Positions 35,013 to 42,879 of a stretch of 64,000 nucleotides of DNA are shown here, one piece after another. A program made the translations under genes and the position numbers. Numbering within the stretch: the first letter of the stretch is position 1; each line of letters begins with the position of its first letter. A model generated the notes under the pieces. The model saw only the letters and a program-made list of their open reading frames with translations. It made no database searches and was not told the DNA's origin. The DNA lies in assembly GCA_014305025.1 (NCBI GenBank), contig JACRTY010000004.1, positions 1 to 64,000 on the forward strand, given 5' to 3'. The DNA comes from Candidatus Nyctobacter psychrophilus. GTDB taxonomy: Bacteria > Vulcanimicrobiota > Vulcanimicrobiia > Vulcanimicrobiales > Vulcanimicrobiaceae.

Positions 35013-36058
35013 CGGGTCGTCTTGTTACTGATGGTCGAGACGGACCCTGCGAGGATGAGCGAGCGTACTTCCGCGCGCGATATTTTGACGTTGCCCCCCG
35101 ACTGCAGCATGGCGGTCGAGCGTTCGATCTCGCGCAGGGTGGCGACGGCGAAGAGGATGGGCAGGAGGCAGAACAGGCGAATCTGCAGCGCCATCCGAGG
35201 AATTGCGTTGAAGTAATCGAGCGACTTGCGCATGTCTTCGCGGGCGAGCTGCGTCAGCACGGCGAGCGCTTCTCGGTTCTGCACGCGCCAATCGCCGTGC
35301 AGGATCGTCTGGTGGCTGGAGCCTCGTGCCCGCAACAGGTCTTCGGGAACGTACGCGGCGTTCTCGTGCTCGATGTCCCAGGCGATGTCTTTGAGGATGT
35401 TGATCGTCTGCAGCGCTTCGCCGAAGGCTTCGCAATTGACGAGCAATCGTGCATGATCGCGCGGCCGTACCTGCGGCGAATGAAAGAGCCACAAATCGGT
35501 CAACAAGTGGCCGACGGTTCCTGCGACGTAGTAACAGTAGCGCCGATATTCCGGCATGGTCTGGATGCGGATGCCGGCCGGATAGCGCCCAACGAACTCG
35601 CTCATCCCCAGGGCCAACTCGCGCGTCCACCGTTCGACGATCTCAGCGCTGCCGCGGGGCAGCGAATGAAGTAGTTCAAAAACGAGCCCGGTCCCGTTCA
35701 TCAACTCGAGATACGACGCATCGGCCTGGATGTCTGACGCCTCAGCAGCGAAGGTTGTCGCCTTGCCTGAGTCGTTGAAGCACTCGAGGAAGCGTGCGAG
35801 GAGGTACTGCCGCCGCTGGGCGCTCGCTGCACCGTCGTCTTCAATCGTGTCGGCGATGCGACACAGAAGATAGCCGACGAGAACTGCTTTTCCGAGGTCG
35901 CCCGGAAGCACGTTGATGCCGATCGCGAAGGTCCGCGAGACCCGACTGATGATGTCGCGGGCGAAGTCGAGCGCTTCGCTCTGTTCCCGGCGCGATGCAC
36001 GGGGCCCAGGCTCGTCTCCGCTCTGCTCGGTCGCCGGGTGGGTTAGCTTAAGCGCCAT
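34955..36058 (-). CDS. squalene synthase (farnesyl-diphosphate farnesyltransferase type)
   Basis: A 367-residue trans-isoprenyl diphosphate synthase. The first aspartate-rich motif is DTIEDD at 70-75 and the second is DIAWD at 224-228; SRTFAIGINVLP (41-52) and YCYYVAGTVGHLLTD (174-188) fit head-to-head synthases. Length, the DTIEDD form and the YYVAGTVG segment resemble single-enzyme squalene synthase (Sqs/ERG9 type) more than the shorter HpnC/HpnD pair. It would supply squalene for hopanoids and is the first gene of the hopanoid operon. The start ATG faces hpnP across 245 bp. Confidence 0.82.
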   Translation of the reverse strand: MALKLTHPATEQSGDEPGPRASRREQSEALDFARDIISRVSRTFAIGINVLPGDLGKAVLVGYLLCRIADTIEDDGAASAQRRQYLLARFLECFNDSGKATTFAAEASDIQADASYLELMNGTGLVFELLHSLPRGSAEIVERWTRELALGMSEFVGRYPAGIRIQTMPEYRRYCYYVAGTVGHLLTDLWLFHSPQVRPRDHARLLVNCEAFGEALQTINILKDIAWDIEHENAAYVPEDLLRARGSSHQTILHGDWRVQNREALAVLTQLAREDMRKSLDYFNAIPRMALQIRLFCLLPILFAVATLREIERSTAMLQSGGNVKISRAEVRSLILAGSVSTISNKTTRWLVSKTSRQRFGLGLAKP

Positions 36059-36271
36059 TCCTTGGCCTCATCCATCCTTTCCGTCCGCTTCGGACCTCAC
36101 TCCAAATGCCCGCCGCGACTGCGTTTGACGACGCCTGGACCGCAGGACACTACTCGATTTTCGGGGCACAACGCTCATATGCGACTGGGCCCCCAGCAAC
36201 ACGACGCAACCGCTTCGCTAAGCCGGCGAGTGTCGCCCGATTGGCCGTACCATATCGCGCAATCGCCGGTG

Positions 36272-36292
36272 GTTCCCCCTTTACCGGGGAAC
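36272..36292 (+). promoter_or_regulatory. hairpin just upstream of the hpnP ribosome binding site
   Basis: The sequence can form a perfect 7-bp stem (GTTCCCC with GGGGAAC) around a 7-base loop. The ribosome binding site GAAGG of hpnP begins two bases after the stem, and the ATG is at 36304. Such a fold could modulate ribosome access. This is a structural observation only; chance occurrence in GC-rich DNA is possible. Confidence 0.35.
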
Positions 36293-36303
36293 GAAGGCCG
36301 CAC

Positions 36304-37896
36304 ATGAGCCGCGCGAATTCCGAGGTCTGCCGTAACGTCTTGTGCGTGTTTCCGCACTATACGCCGTCGTTCGGCACGTTCGAACATGCGTACCCTTTCG
36401 TCGGTGTCAAGGCGTTCATGCCGCCCCAAGGCATCCTGGTCATTGCCAGCTATATGCCCGCAAATTGGAAGGTTCGGTTCGTCGACGAGAACGTGCGCCG
36501 CGCGGGTGCCGCCGACTTCCTGTGGGCCGACGTCGTCTTCGTGAGCGGCATGCACATCCAGCGGCCTCAGATTCAGGATATCAACCGCCGCGCGCACGCC
36601 TACGGGAAAGTTACGGCCCTCGGCGGTCCGTCGGTTTCGGGCGCGCCGGAGTACTATCCCGACTTCGACTACCTCCACGTCGGCGAACTCGGTGACGCGA
36701 CGGACGACCTGGTGGCCCGCCTGACGGAGAGCGTCATGCGGCCGGGGCAGCAAATTCGTTTGGAAACGAACGACCGCTTGCCGCTGTCGGCATTTCCAAT
36801 TCCGGCGTACGATCAGATCGACGTCGGCCAGTACTTCCTGGGAAGCGTGCAATTTTCGAGCGGTTGCCCGTACCGCTGCGAGTTTTGCGACATTCCGGAA
36901 CTCTACGGCCGGAACCCCCGGCTGAAAACGCCCGAACAAATCGTGGTGGAACTCGACGCGATCCTGGCCAGCGGCGGTCAACGCTCGATCTATTTCGTCG
37001 ACGACAACTTCGTGGGCAATCGTAAAGCGGCTAAGGAGCTGCTGCCGCACTTGATCGAGTGGCAGAAGAAGAACGGGTACGCCGTTCAGCTCTCGTGCGA
37101 AGCCACCCTCAACATCGCAAAGTCCCCTGACCTCCTGGCGATGATGCGCGAAGCCTACTTCTGCACGATCTTCTGCGGCATCGAGACGCCCGATCCCGAA
37201 GTGCAGAAACTGATCGCGAAAGACCAGAACAACATGATGCCGATCATGGACGCGATCGGCATCATCCACAGCTTCGGCATGGAAGTCGTCTCAGGCATCA
37301 TCATGGGGCTCGACAGCGACACGCCCGACACGCCCGACCGCATCCTCGAGTTCGTCGAAGACTCCAAGATACCGCTGTTGACCATCAACCTTTTGCAAGC
37401 GCTGCCTCGTACGCCGCTCTATCGCCGATTGCAAGCCGAGGGTCGCCTCGTTGAACAGCCTGGGCGCGAATCCAACGTCGAGTTCAAACTGCCCTACGAT
37501 CAGATCGTCGAGATGTGGCGCCGCACGTTTACGGCCGCGTACACGCCGCAAGCGCTCTACGAGCGGTTTGCGTACCACGTCGAGCGCGTGTTCCCCAATC
37601 GCATCACGCCGCCGGCCTCAAAGCAGCGGGTCAATCCGCGCAACATTCGCAGCGCCCTGCGCATCCTCGCCAACCTGCTGGTGCGCGTCGGCATCATGAG
37701 TGATTACCGCAACGTCTTTTGGAAGATGGCGCGGCAGACGCTCGCGAAGGGCGACATCGAGGCGATGATCCACATCGGCATGGTCAGCCACCACCTGATC
37801 ACCTTCGCGCGCGAGGCCGGCGCCGGCCGTCAAGGCGCTTCGTTCTACAATCAAGACGTCCGCGAAGCCGACGCCTTGGAACGCCGCTCGGCGTAA
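36304..37896 (+). CDS. hpnP: hopanoid C-2 methylase HpnP, B12-binding radical SAM
   Basis: A 530-residue class B radical SAM methylase. The N-terminal cobalamin-binding half has NVLCVFPHYTPSFGTFEHAY, PPQGILVIASY, ADVVFVSGMHIQRPQI and LGGPSVSGAPEYYPDFDYLH; the radical SAM half carries C188, C192 and C195 in SGCPYRCEFCDIPELYGRNP, then VYFVDDNF-type and FCGIETP strands, and EVVSGIIMGLDSDTP. These match HpnP, which adds methyl to C-2 of the hopanoid A-ring, rather than other B12 radical SAM families. The ATG at 36304 follows GAAGG; upstream in-frame codons do not look coding. It is divergent from the squalene synthase operon. Confidence 0.92.
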   Translation: MSRANSEVCRNVLCVFPHYTPSFGTFEHAYPFVGVKAFMPPQGILVIASYMPANWKVRFVDENVRRAGAADFLWADVVFVSGMHIQRPQIQDINRRAHAYGKVTALGGPSVSGAPEYYPDFDYLHVGELGDATDDLVARLTESVMRPGQQIRLETNDRLPLSAFPIPAYDQIDVGQYFLGSVQFSSGCPYRCEFCDIPELYGRNPRLKTPEQIVVELDAILASGGQRSIYFVDDNFVGNRKAAKELLPHLIEWQKKNGYAVQLSCEATLNIAKSPDLLAMMREAYFCTIFCGIETPDPEVQKLIAKDQNNMMPIMDAIGIIHSFGMEVVSGIIMGLDSDTPDTPDRILEFVEDSKIPLLTINLLQALPRTPLYRRLQAEGRLVEQPGRESNVEFKLPYDQIVEMWRRTFTAAYTPQALYERFAYHVERVFPNRITPPASKQRVNPRNIRSALRILANLLVRVGIMSDYRNVFWKMARQTLAKGDIEAMIHIGMVSHHLITFAREAGAGRQGASFYNQDVREADALERRSA

Positions 37897-37918
37897 GAGT
37901 TCGCGTCGCGCAAGCGTA

Positions 37919-38476
37919 CTACGCTTCGGCTAGGCCGATCGTAACGCCGCGCGCGATGACGTGTCCCGCCATCGTGGCGAGAAGGTCGTTCTTCGAGAGC
38001 GTTTTGCGGTGCAGCGGCAGCTTCTCGTCGAGGGCAAAGAGTTGGAAGACGTAGCGGTGCGGACCATGGCCGGGAATCGGCGTGACCGGCAGCCACCCGC
38101 GCCCGACGGAACCTTTGCCGAGCGTCGCTCCCGCGATGCGTTCCGGATTACCCGGCTGCACCTTCGGGATGTCTCCGGCGTCGATGCCGCTTTTGGTCGG
38201 CGATATCTCGTAGAGAATCGTGTGGACGAGCGGCGCGCGCAGCGGCACGTCGACGTCCTCGACGATGAGGACCAAGTCGCGTGCGTTCGAGGGAACGGTC
38301 GACCACCGTAGCGGCGGGCTCATGCCGTCGATTCCACGGTAGCGTGCCGGCATGGTCGTCGAGCGTGCGAACTCGGGGCTCGATACTTCGATCGTCACCG
38401 GCGCGGCAACGCGCGGATCATTGCCGGCAAGTTTGGCGGTTCCGCTGCGAAGCGGGCGGAGAAGACGTCCAATCAT
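37919..38476 (-). CDS. YbhB/YbcL family (PEBP) protein
   Basis: A protein of the phosphatidylethanolamine-binding/Raf-kinase-inhibitor-like family. Characteristic segments: SPPLRWSTVPSNARDLVLIVEDVDVP (split SPPLRWSTVP, DLVLIVEDVDVP) near residues 55-80, PLVHTILYEI, and GHGPHRYVFQLFALDEKL near 145. The ATG at 38476 (MIGRLLRPLRSG) follows a GGAAGAA purine run; a GTG at 38503 is also possible. Bacterial members are thought to bind anionic ligands, and no precise role is known. Convergent with hpnP. Confidence 0.85.
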   Translation of the reverse strand: MIGRLLRPLRSGTAKLAGNDPRVAAPVTIEVSSPEFARSTTMPARYRGIDGMSPPLRWSTVPSNARDLVLIVEDVDVPLRAPLVHTILYEISPTKSGIDAGDIPKVQPGNPERIAGATLGKGSVGRGWLPVTPIPGHGPHRYVFQLFALDEKLPLHRKTLSKNDLLATMAGHVIARGVTIGLAEA

Positions 38477-38527
38477 GCGATCGTTCTTCCCACGCGAGCA
38501 CACCTTCAGCGGCGATATTTCCGTCGG

Positions 38528-38671
38528 TTATGGCTCTCCGAACAAGGTTATTCCGAGTCTGGATACTGCCGCGTGCAGCGATCGGTCGAGCGTTGCAAGC
38601 GGCAGATGTCGGCGCTGTGCCAGCTCGAGGTAGCACGCAAACGGCACCGAACTGTCGAGCGTAAAACTCAT
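38528..38671 (-). pseudogene. VapC-type PIN toxin with internal deletion
   Basis: A 47-residue frame that begins exactly as a PIN-domain toxin (MSFTLDSSV) and then jumps to the C-terminal PIN sequence (YLELAQRRHLPLATLDRSL ... LGITLFGE). About 80 central residues, with most catalytic acids, are missing, while the reading frame is preserved. Its ATG overlaps the antitoxin stop as ATGA, the normal vapBC arrangement. The toxin should be inactive. Confidence 0.8.
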
Positions 38672-38910
38672 GGTCGCCCTTCATCAATCAGGGCTTTAAG
38701 CTTGAGGGAGCCGAGGGTAAGCCCGCGGCTAACCTCGCGCAGTTCGGCAGCCACGCGCTTGGCCTTTGCACGATCGAAGCCGTGATCAGCCGGAACCAGC
38801 TTGGCGACCGGACGCCCGTGCCGCGTGATGGTGATCTCCTCACCTCGGTCGGTGCAATCCAATAATTGCCCCAGCTTATTCTTGGCCTCGAAGGCGCCGA
38901 TTTCTTGCAT
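38668..38910 (-). CDS. Phd/YefM-family antitoxin
   Basis: An 80-residue antitoxin. The Phd/YefM fold is shown by IGAFEAKNKLGQLLD and the ITRHGRPVAKLVP strand (residues 3-42); the C-terminal tail is the toxin-binding part. It would bind its own promoter and neutralise the neighbouring PIN toxin. Because that toxin has lost its middle, the antitoxin is an orphan in practice and might persist as a regulator or as an anti-addiction remnant. Confidence 0.87.
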   Translation of the reverse strand: MQEIGAFEAKNKLGQLLDCTDRGEEITITRHGRPVAKLVPADHGFDRAKAKRVAAELREVSRGLTLGSLKLKALIDEGRP

Positions 38911-38924
38911 TCCAATGCCGCCAT

Positions 38925-39089
38925 CTAGTGCTTGGTTGCGGAGATTCGCGTAAGAAGACCGCGAAGGATTTTTGTCCGGATCGAGGAGCGAGGAGCGCGG
39001 AATGACGAGTCATTTGAGCGACGAGCGACGATGAGCCGGGCAAAAAGACGAGTGGCATTCTTGCGCGAACCTCCGCAACCAAGCACTAG
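38925..39089. mobile_element. MITE-like element with long terminal inverted repeats
   Basis: The element begins CTAGTGCTTGGTTGCGGAG and ends with the reverse complement. The arms match over about 32 bp with two mismatches (ATTCGCGTAAGAA against GTTCGCGCAAGAA after the shared part), and weaker pairing continues inward. No transposase is encoded in its 165 bp. It ends in CTAG at both sides and lies only 14 bp upstream of the antitoxin start, so it may also carry its promoter. No clear target duplication is visible beyond an AT dinucleotide. Confidence 0.65.
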
Positions 39090-39187
39090 ATTGCAAGCTA
39101 GCATAGTCGAGACCCTGAATGAAGAGCAGGGATGCTGACGGAGCGTGAAGGCTCGCGGCGCAGTCCGGGGCTACTCAGGGACGCGGT

Positions 39188-40168
39188 TTAGCGATCCTCG
39201 CGGCGGTCGCGAGGGTGCGCATTATCGTAGGTTTTACGCATGTGCTCGACTGAGACGTTCGTGTAAATCTGCGTGGTCGCGAGGCTCTCGTGGCCGAGAA
39301 GTTCCTTGATCGTCATCAGGTCGGCGCCGTTTTCGAGGAGATGCGTGGCAAACGAGTGGCGCATGACGTGCGGTGTTGCGTGTAAGGCCATCCCGCTCAA
39401 GCGCTCCACGGTTTTGACGACGGACCAAATCGCGCGCACGCCGAGCCGTCGTCCGTTGCGCCCGACAAAGAAGGCATCGTCGCTCGTGCGCGGACGATGT
39501 CCCAAGTATGCGCGCATCGCATCGGCGGCGGCTTGGTTGATGAGGACCGTGCGTTGCTTATTGCCCTTCCCGACGACTCGCATCATGCGCCGCTCAAGAT
39601 CGACGTCATGCAGATCGAGGCTTGCCACTTCGGCGCGGCGCACACCGCTCGCATAGAGCACTTCGAGGATCGCGTAGTCGCGTAGGCGCTGAAACTCGGT
39701 GCGTCCCGCGGGGGGTGGAGTGCGCAGCAGCTTCGCGATGTCACCTTCTTTAAGGACCGCCGGCAGCCGTTTCGGGAGTTTCGGTGGCTCAAGGCCAACA
39801 GTCGGATCGTCTTCGCGCCGGCTTTCGACGACCAGGTAGCGGAAAAATCGACGCAAAGCGACGAGTTTACGGCGGATTGCGGCCGGCTGATAGCGTCGTT
39901 TGCCGGCAAGTTCCAGGACAAATGCTTTGATGTCGGAGCGTTGCGCTTCGGCGGGATCGCGGCCCAGCCAACGCGCGAACAGTTCAAGGTCGCGGGCGTA
40001 CGCTTCACAGGTACGCGCCGACCGTCCGCGTGCATAGTGAAGTTCGTTGATGAATGCCGCGATAATCGCGTTCGCCGGCACGTACAGGGCCTGCTCGCGC
40101 GTCGCGCGCCCGTGTCCCGCGGGATTCCCAGCCACCATGCTCGCCCTCCGAGACCGGGCCTTCTCCAT
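39188..40168 (-). CDS. tyrosine recombinase, XerC/XerD-like
   Basis: A 326-residue integrase of the tyrosine recombinase family. The N-terminal SAM-like DNA-binding domain covers about residues 33-120 (NELHYARGRSARTCEAYARDL). The catalytic residues are visible: Arg in SGVRRAEV, Lys in GKGNK, His/Arg in HVMRHSFATHLL, His in GHESL and Tyr in TTQIYTNV. Length and sequence fit the Xer group that resolves chromosome dimers, but phage-like or accessory integrases look alike. The true start may be the ATG at 40135. The surroundings are rich in repeats. Confidence 0.88.
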   Translation of the reverse strand: MEKARSRRASMVAGNPAGHGRATREQALYVPANAIIAAFINELHYARGRSARTCEAYARDLELFARWLGRDPAEAQRSDIKAFVLELAGKRRYQPAAIRRKLVALRRFFRYLVVESRREDDPTVGLEPPKLPKRLPAVLKEGDIAKLLRTPPPAGRTEFQRLRDYAILEVLYASGVRRAEVASLDLHDVDLERRMMRVVGKGNKQRTVLINQAAADAMRAYLGHRPRTSDDAFFVGRNGRRLGVRAIWSVVKTVERLSGMALHATPHVMRHSFATHLLENGADLMTIKELLGHESLATTQIYTNVSVEHMRKTYDNAHPRDRREDR

Positions 40169-40190
40169 CGGCCAACCGCATCCTAGAATC

Positions 40191-40235
40191 GTAGTTTCAT
40201 GACCTTTCCACGGCGTGGAAAGGTCATGAAACTAC
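40191..40235. repeat. perfect 45-bp palindrome upstream of the recombinase
   Basis: Arms of 22 bases (GTAGTTTCATGACCTTTCCACG and its exact reverse complement) flank a single G. It lies 22 bp upstream of the recombinase start. It could be a binding or recombination site, or form a cruciform. There is no T tract, so it is not an obvious terminator. Confidence 0.8.
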
Positions 40236-40325
40236 CCGGCGGCGGGACGCGGGCCTAAGGTCATGAAACTACCCGGCGGCGGGGCATGCAACGATAGGCC
40301 GGCGGCGGGATGCGGGACGCGTGGG
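40221..40325. repeat. direct repeats next to the palindrome
   Basis: A 26-base unit, AGGTCATGAAACTACCCGGC plus GGCGGG, occurs at 40221-40246 and again at 40258-40283, a period of 37 bases. The GGCCGGCGGCGGGATGCGGG part returns in a third, diverged copy near 40298-40320. The first copy overlaps the right arm of the 45-bp palindrome. No gene is seen between 40169 and 40344. Confidence 0.75.
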
Positions 40326-40344
40326 CCTTCGGCCGCGCCGTGGG

Positions 40345-40922
40345 TTACGGGGGCGGGCCTAGTATTTCGTCGACCGTGAACGTCACGTCCGGTATTGCCG
40401 CGAACGCGACCGTTTCGCCGGGGCGATGTATGCGCTGGGTGGTGTAGCCGAGTTCGTGCGGTTGTCGATGGATTTCGACGCAGCGGTCTACGAGATTGAT
40501 GATCCAGTACTCGCGGACGCCGCCGCGGGCGTAGACGCCTAGCTTCTTGCCGCGGTCGTAACGCAGCGACGTGTCGGCGCACTCGATGAGCGCATAAGAA
40601 TTTGCGGGGCTCGGGCGCTCGCCCAAGTAAAAGTCGTTGCGCAGGAGTAGGATCGAGAAATCAGGCTCGGGTGCCGAGATCCGCGACACCTGGACGGGCG
40701 CTTGCGGGAGGACGATGGCTTTGGGAACTAGCCGCAGCACAAGAAGCTGGTTGACACGCGCCACACTCGATAGATGGGCGGGCCCACCGGCGGCATCAGA
40801 ATGATCTCGCCGTCGATGAGTTCGACCCGTTCGTCGCAACCGATGATGCCAACCTCGGCCATTTTGTCGTATTCTTCGACCGTGATCGGCCGGCGCTGAT
40901 AGTCGATCGCCATCTCACTCAT
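40345..40922 (-). pseudogene. Uma2-family nuclease gene with a frameshift
   Basis: A DUF820/Uma2 protein of the PD-(D/E)XK fold, split by one frameshift. The first part starts at ATG 40922 (MSEMAIDYQRRPITVEEYDK) and reads to ...LIDGEIILMPPVGPP. The second part continues in another frame with SSVARVNQLLVLRL, EPDFSILL and the catalytic region ALIECADTSLRYDRGKKLGVY, ending at 40345. One extra C in the CCCGCCC tract near 40780 would restore the frame. Either a real mutation or a sequencing error. Confidence 0.8.
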
Positions 40923-41097
40923 CCGATTGTCCCTCGGGCTTCTGAACTGGGCGTTTCCGATTCGTTGCCTTCGGTGGTGATCGGCCAACGACTACTCGCG
41001 TGCTTTGGGAATCGCGCCCGTACAACGAACGTCAACGGCCGAACATGGCTCTGGAGTCGGGGAATCACGTTACGGTGGAGCGTAAAACCGGTAGACG

Positions 41098-41631
41098 ATG
41101 CTGTCCACGTTCTTCTTAGCGGTGGCCTTGGCCGGTCCGGCGCGGCCCACGGCGCCTCCCCGCCGGGCGACGGCCCAGCCGCGCCCCGCGACCCAGGCGC
41201 GCCCGGCGACGCCCGGACCGGCGGTTAGCGGCGGTCATTGTCTGGATTCATTTCTGGCGGCGGGGCAGCCGATTGCGCCGCCCGCCGACGTGTCGCGCGG
41301 CGTGCAGCACACGCGTCCCGATCGGGTGATCCGCGTCGATATCGTCCAAGCGAAGACGCTGCCGGGGGACCCAATGGTCGGCTTCCTGTACATTACCGAG
41401 CAAGGGAGCGTGCTCTTCAGTACGCGTCAACAAAAGAACGTCGAGCCGCGCGTCGTTCCGCTCATCCGCGAAATCTTTGCCGCGGCGTCGACCGCTACGG
41501 CGTCTCAACTGCTGCACCTCCTCCAACATCAGAACGGGAACGCGGTCCTCTACTTGCGCCACCCGATGTTCCTCAAGCGGCTGCCGCTGCGGGCGCTGCC
41601 TTGTGTGGTCCTATCGCGCAACGCGCGATAG
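41098..41631 (+). CDS. predicted secreted protein, function unknown
   Basis: A 177-residue protein starting with a short hydrophobic signal-like segment (LSTFFLAVALAG), then a Pro/Ala/Arg low-complexity stretch to about residue 45, and a compact C-terminal part with mixed strands and helices (MVGFLYITEQGSVLFS, then LHLLQHQNGNAVLYLRHP). I do not recognise a family. It is followed after 48 bp by the MFS gene on the same strand. Confidence 0.55.
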   Translation: MLSTFFLAVALAGPARPTAPPRRATAQPRPATQARPATPGPAVSGGHCLDSFLAAGQPIAPPADVSRGVQHTRPDRVIRVDIVQAKTLPGDPMVGFLYITEQGSVLFSTRQQKNVEPRVVPLIREIFAAASTATASQLLHLLQHQNGNAVLYLRHPMFLKRLPLRALPCVVLSRNAR

Positions 41632-41679
41632 GCTTCGACGCGCGTGTCACGCGCAAATCGGGGTAGACGTAACGCACCG

Positions 41680-42879
41680 ATGTTTGGCTTACCGAAGGCG
41701 CTGCTTCCGATATACCTGATCGTTTTTCTCGACGTGCTCGGATTGACGATCCTCATCCCGCTGCTTCCCGCACTGGCGCAGAAGCTGCACAGTACGCCCG
41801 CCGTCATGGGCGCGGCAATCTCGGTGACGGCCGTCTGGGCGACCCTCTCGTCGCCGGTCTGGGGCCGGCTCAGCGACAAAGTCAGCCGTAAAACGGTCCT
41901 TCAGTACTCGCAGTGCTTCTCGCTCGTCGGTTTCGTCCTGCTCGCTCTGACCAACAATCTCTGGTTGCTCTTCATCTCCCGAAGCATCGAAGGACTTGGT
42001 GGCGGCAACCTCGGCGTCGCTCAATCCTACATCGCCGATGAGACCAAGCCCGATCAGCGGGAGAAAGCGTTCGCCTTCAGCGCCGCGGCCTTCGGCATCG
42101 GATTCGTCATTGGCCCGACGTTGGCGGGGCAGTTACTCCGCATCGACGTTTCGGTTCCGTTCTGGGTGGCCGCAGCGTTGCAAGCAGCGAACCTCGTCAT
42201 CACGCATCTCTTTCTCGAGAAAACTGAAGCCAAGAATGCCGACAAGGTCGATACAAAAGCGATCGTCGGCGAACTCAAGAAGCGGCCGATGCTCAACGTG
42301 ATGGGGCGTCAGTTTCTTTACATCTTTTCGTTCACGTATTTCTTTACGATCTTCTCGCTCTACCTCCAGCGCGAGATGAACATGCCGCCCGAGACCTCGA
42401 GTCTCTTCCTGGCCGTCGCCGGTGCCGTCGGGGCGGTGATGCAGATCTTCGCGATCGATCGCCTCAATAAGCGCTTCGGTGAGTTCATCCTTTCGGAAGC
42501 GGCCTTCGCGCTCGGGTTCGTTGCGTTCGCGGCCATGTTCTTCATTGGGCACAGTATCGTCATCTTCGTAGCCATTCTCGTCGTGTGGGCGATCAGCGGC
42601 TCAGCCTTACGGCCGACGCTCAATAAGCTGATCGCCGACCGCGCCCCCGAAGAACAGCGCGGCGCCATCCTTGGATTCGCCGACTCGCTCAACAACTTCT
42701 CGATGATCGTCGCCCCGGCTGCAGGAGGCATCATCCTCGGATTCGCACCCGTTGCGATCGGCGTCTTGCCGGCCATCGCCATCGCCGGCGCTTTCGTCCT
42801 GGGACTTTTCGGCAAGAAGCCGGAGAGACATAAAGACCAACAACAGCCTGCGAGCGCGGCGGCGCCGTCAGCCGCGTAA
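41680..42879 (+). CDS. MFS transporter
   Basis: A roughly 400-residue, 12-helix major facilitator. Motif A is seen as GRLSDKVSRKTVL near residue 65, and ESIxGxxG-type RSIEGLGGGNLG near 105. It resembles the tetracycline/multidrug 12-helix exporters. The ATG at 41680 begins the first helix (MFGLPKALLPIYLIVFLDVLG); earlier in-frame residues are Arg-rich and unlikely. The stop overlaps the next gene as TAATG. Substrate unknown. Confidence 0.88.
   Translation: MFGLPKALLPIYLIVFLDVLGLTILIPLLPALAQKLHSTPAVMGAAISVTAVWATLSSPVWGRLSDKVSRKTVLQYSQCFSLVGFVLLALTNNLWLLFISRSIEGLGGGNLGVAQSYIADETKPDQREKAFAFSAAAFGIGFVIGPTLAGQLLRIDVSVPFWVAAALQAANLVITHLFLEKTEAKNADKVDTKAIVGELKKRPMLNVMGRQFLYIFSFTYFFTIFSLYLQREMNMPPETSSLFLAVAGAVGAVMQIFAIDRLNKRFGEFILSEAAFALGFVAFAAMFFIGHSIVIFVAILVVWAISGSALRPTLNKLIADRAPEEQRGAILGFADSLNNFSMIVAPAAGGIILGFAPVAIGVLPAIAIAGAFVLGLFGKKPERHKDQQQPASAAAPSAA

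Noticed and set aside
37912-37926. Short palindrome AAGCGTACTACGCTT between hpnP and the PEBP gene as a bidirectional terminator
   Set aside because: Only 7-bp arms of mixed composition and no T tract on either side; chance is likely.
40221-40283. CRISPR array, because of a 26-bp repeat with spacing near 37 bp
   Set aside because: Only two good copies with an 11-base gap, not unique 30-40 base spacers, and no cas genes.
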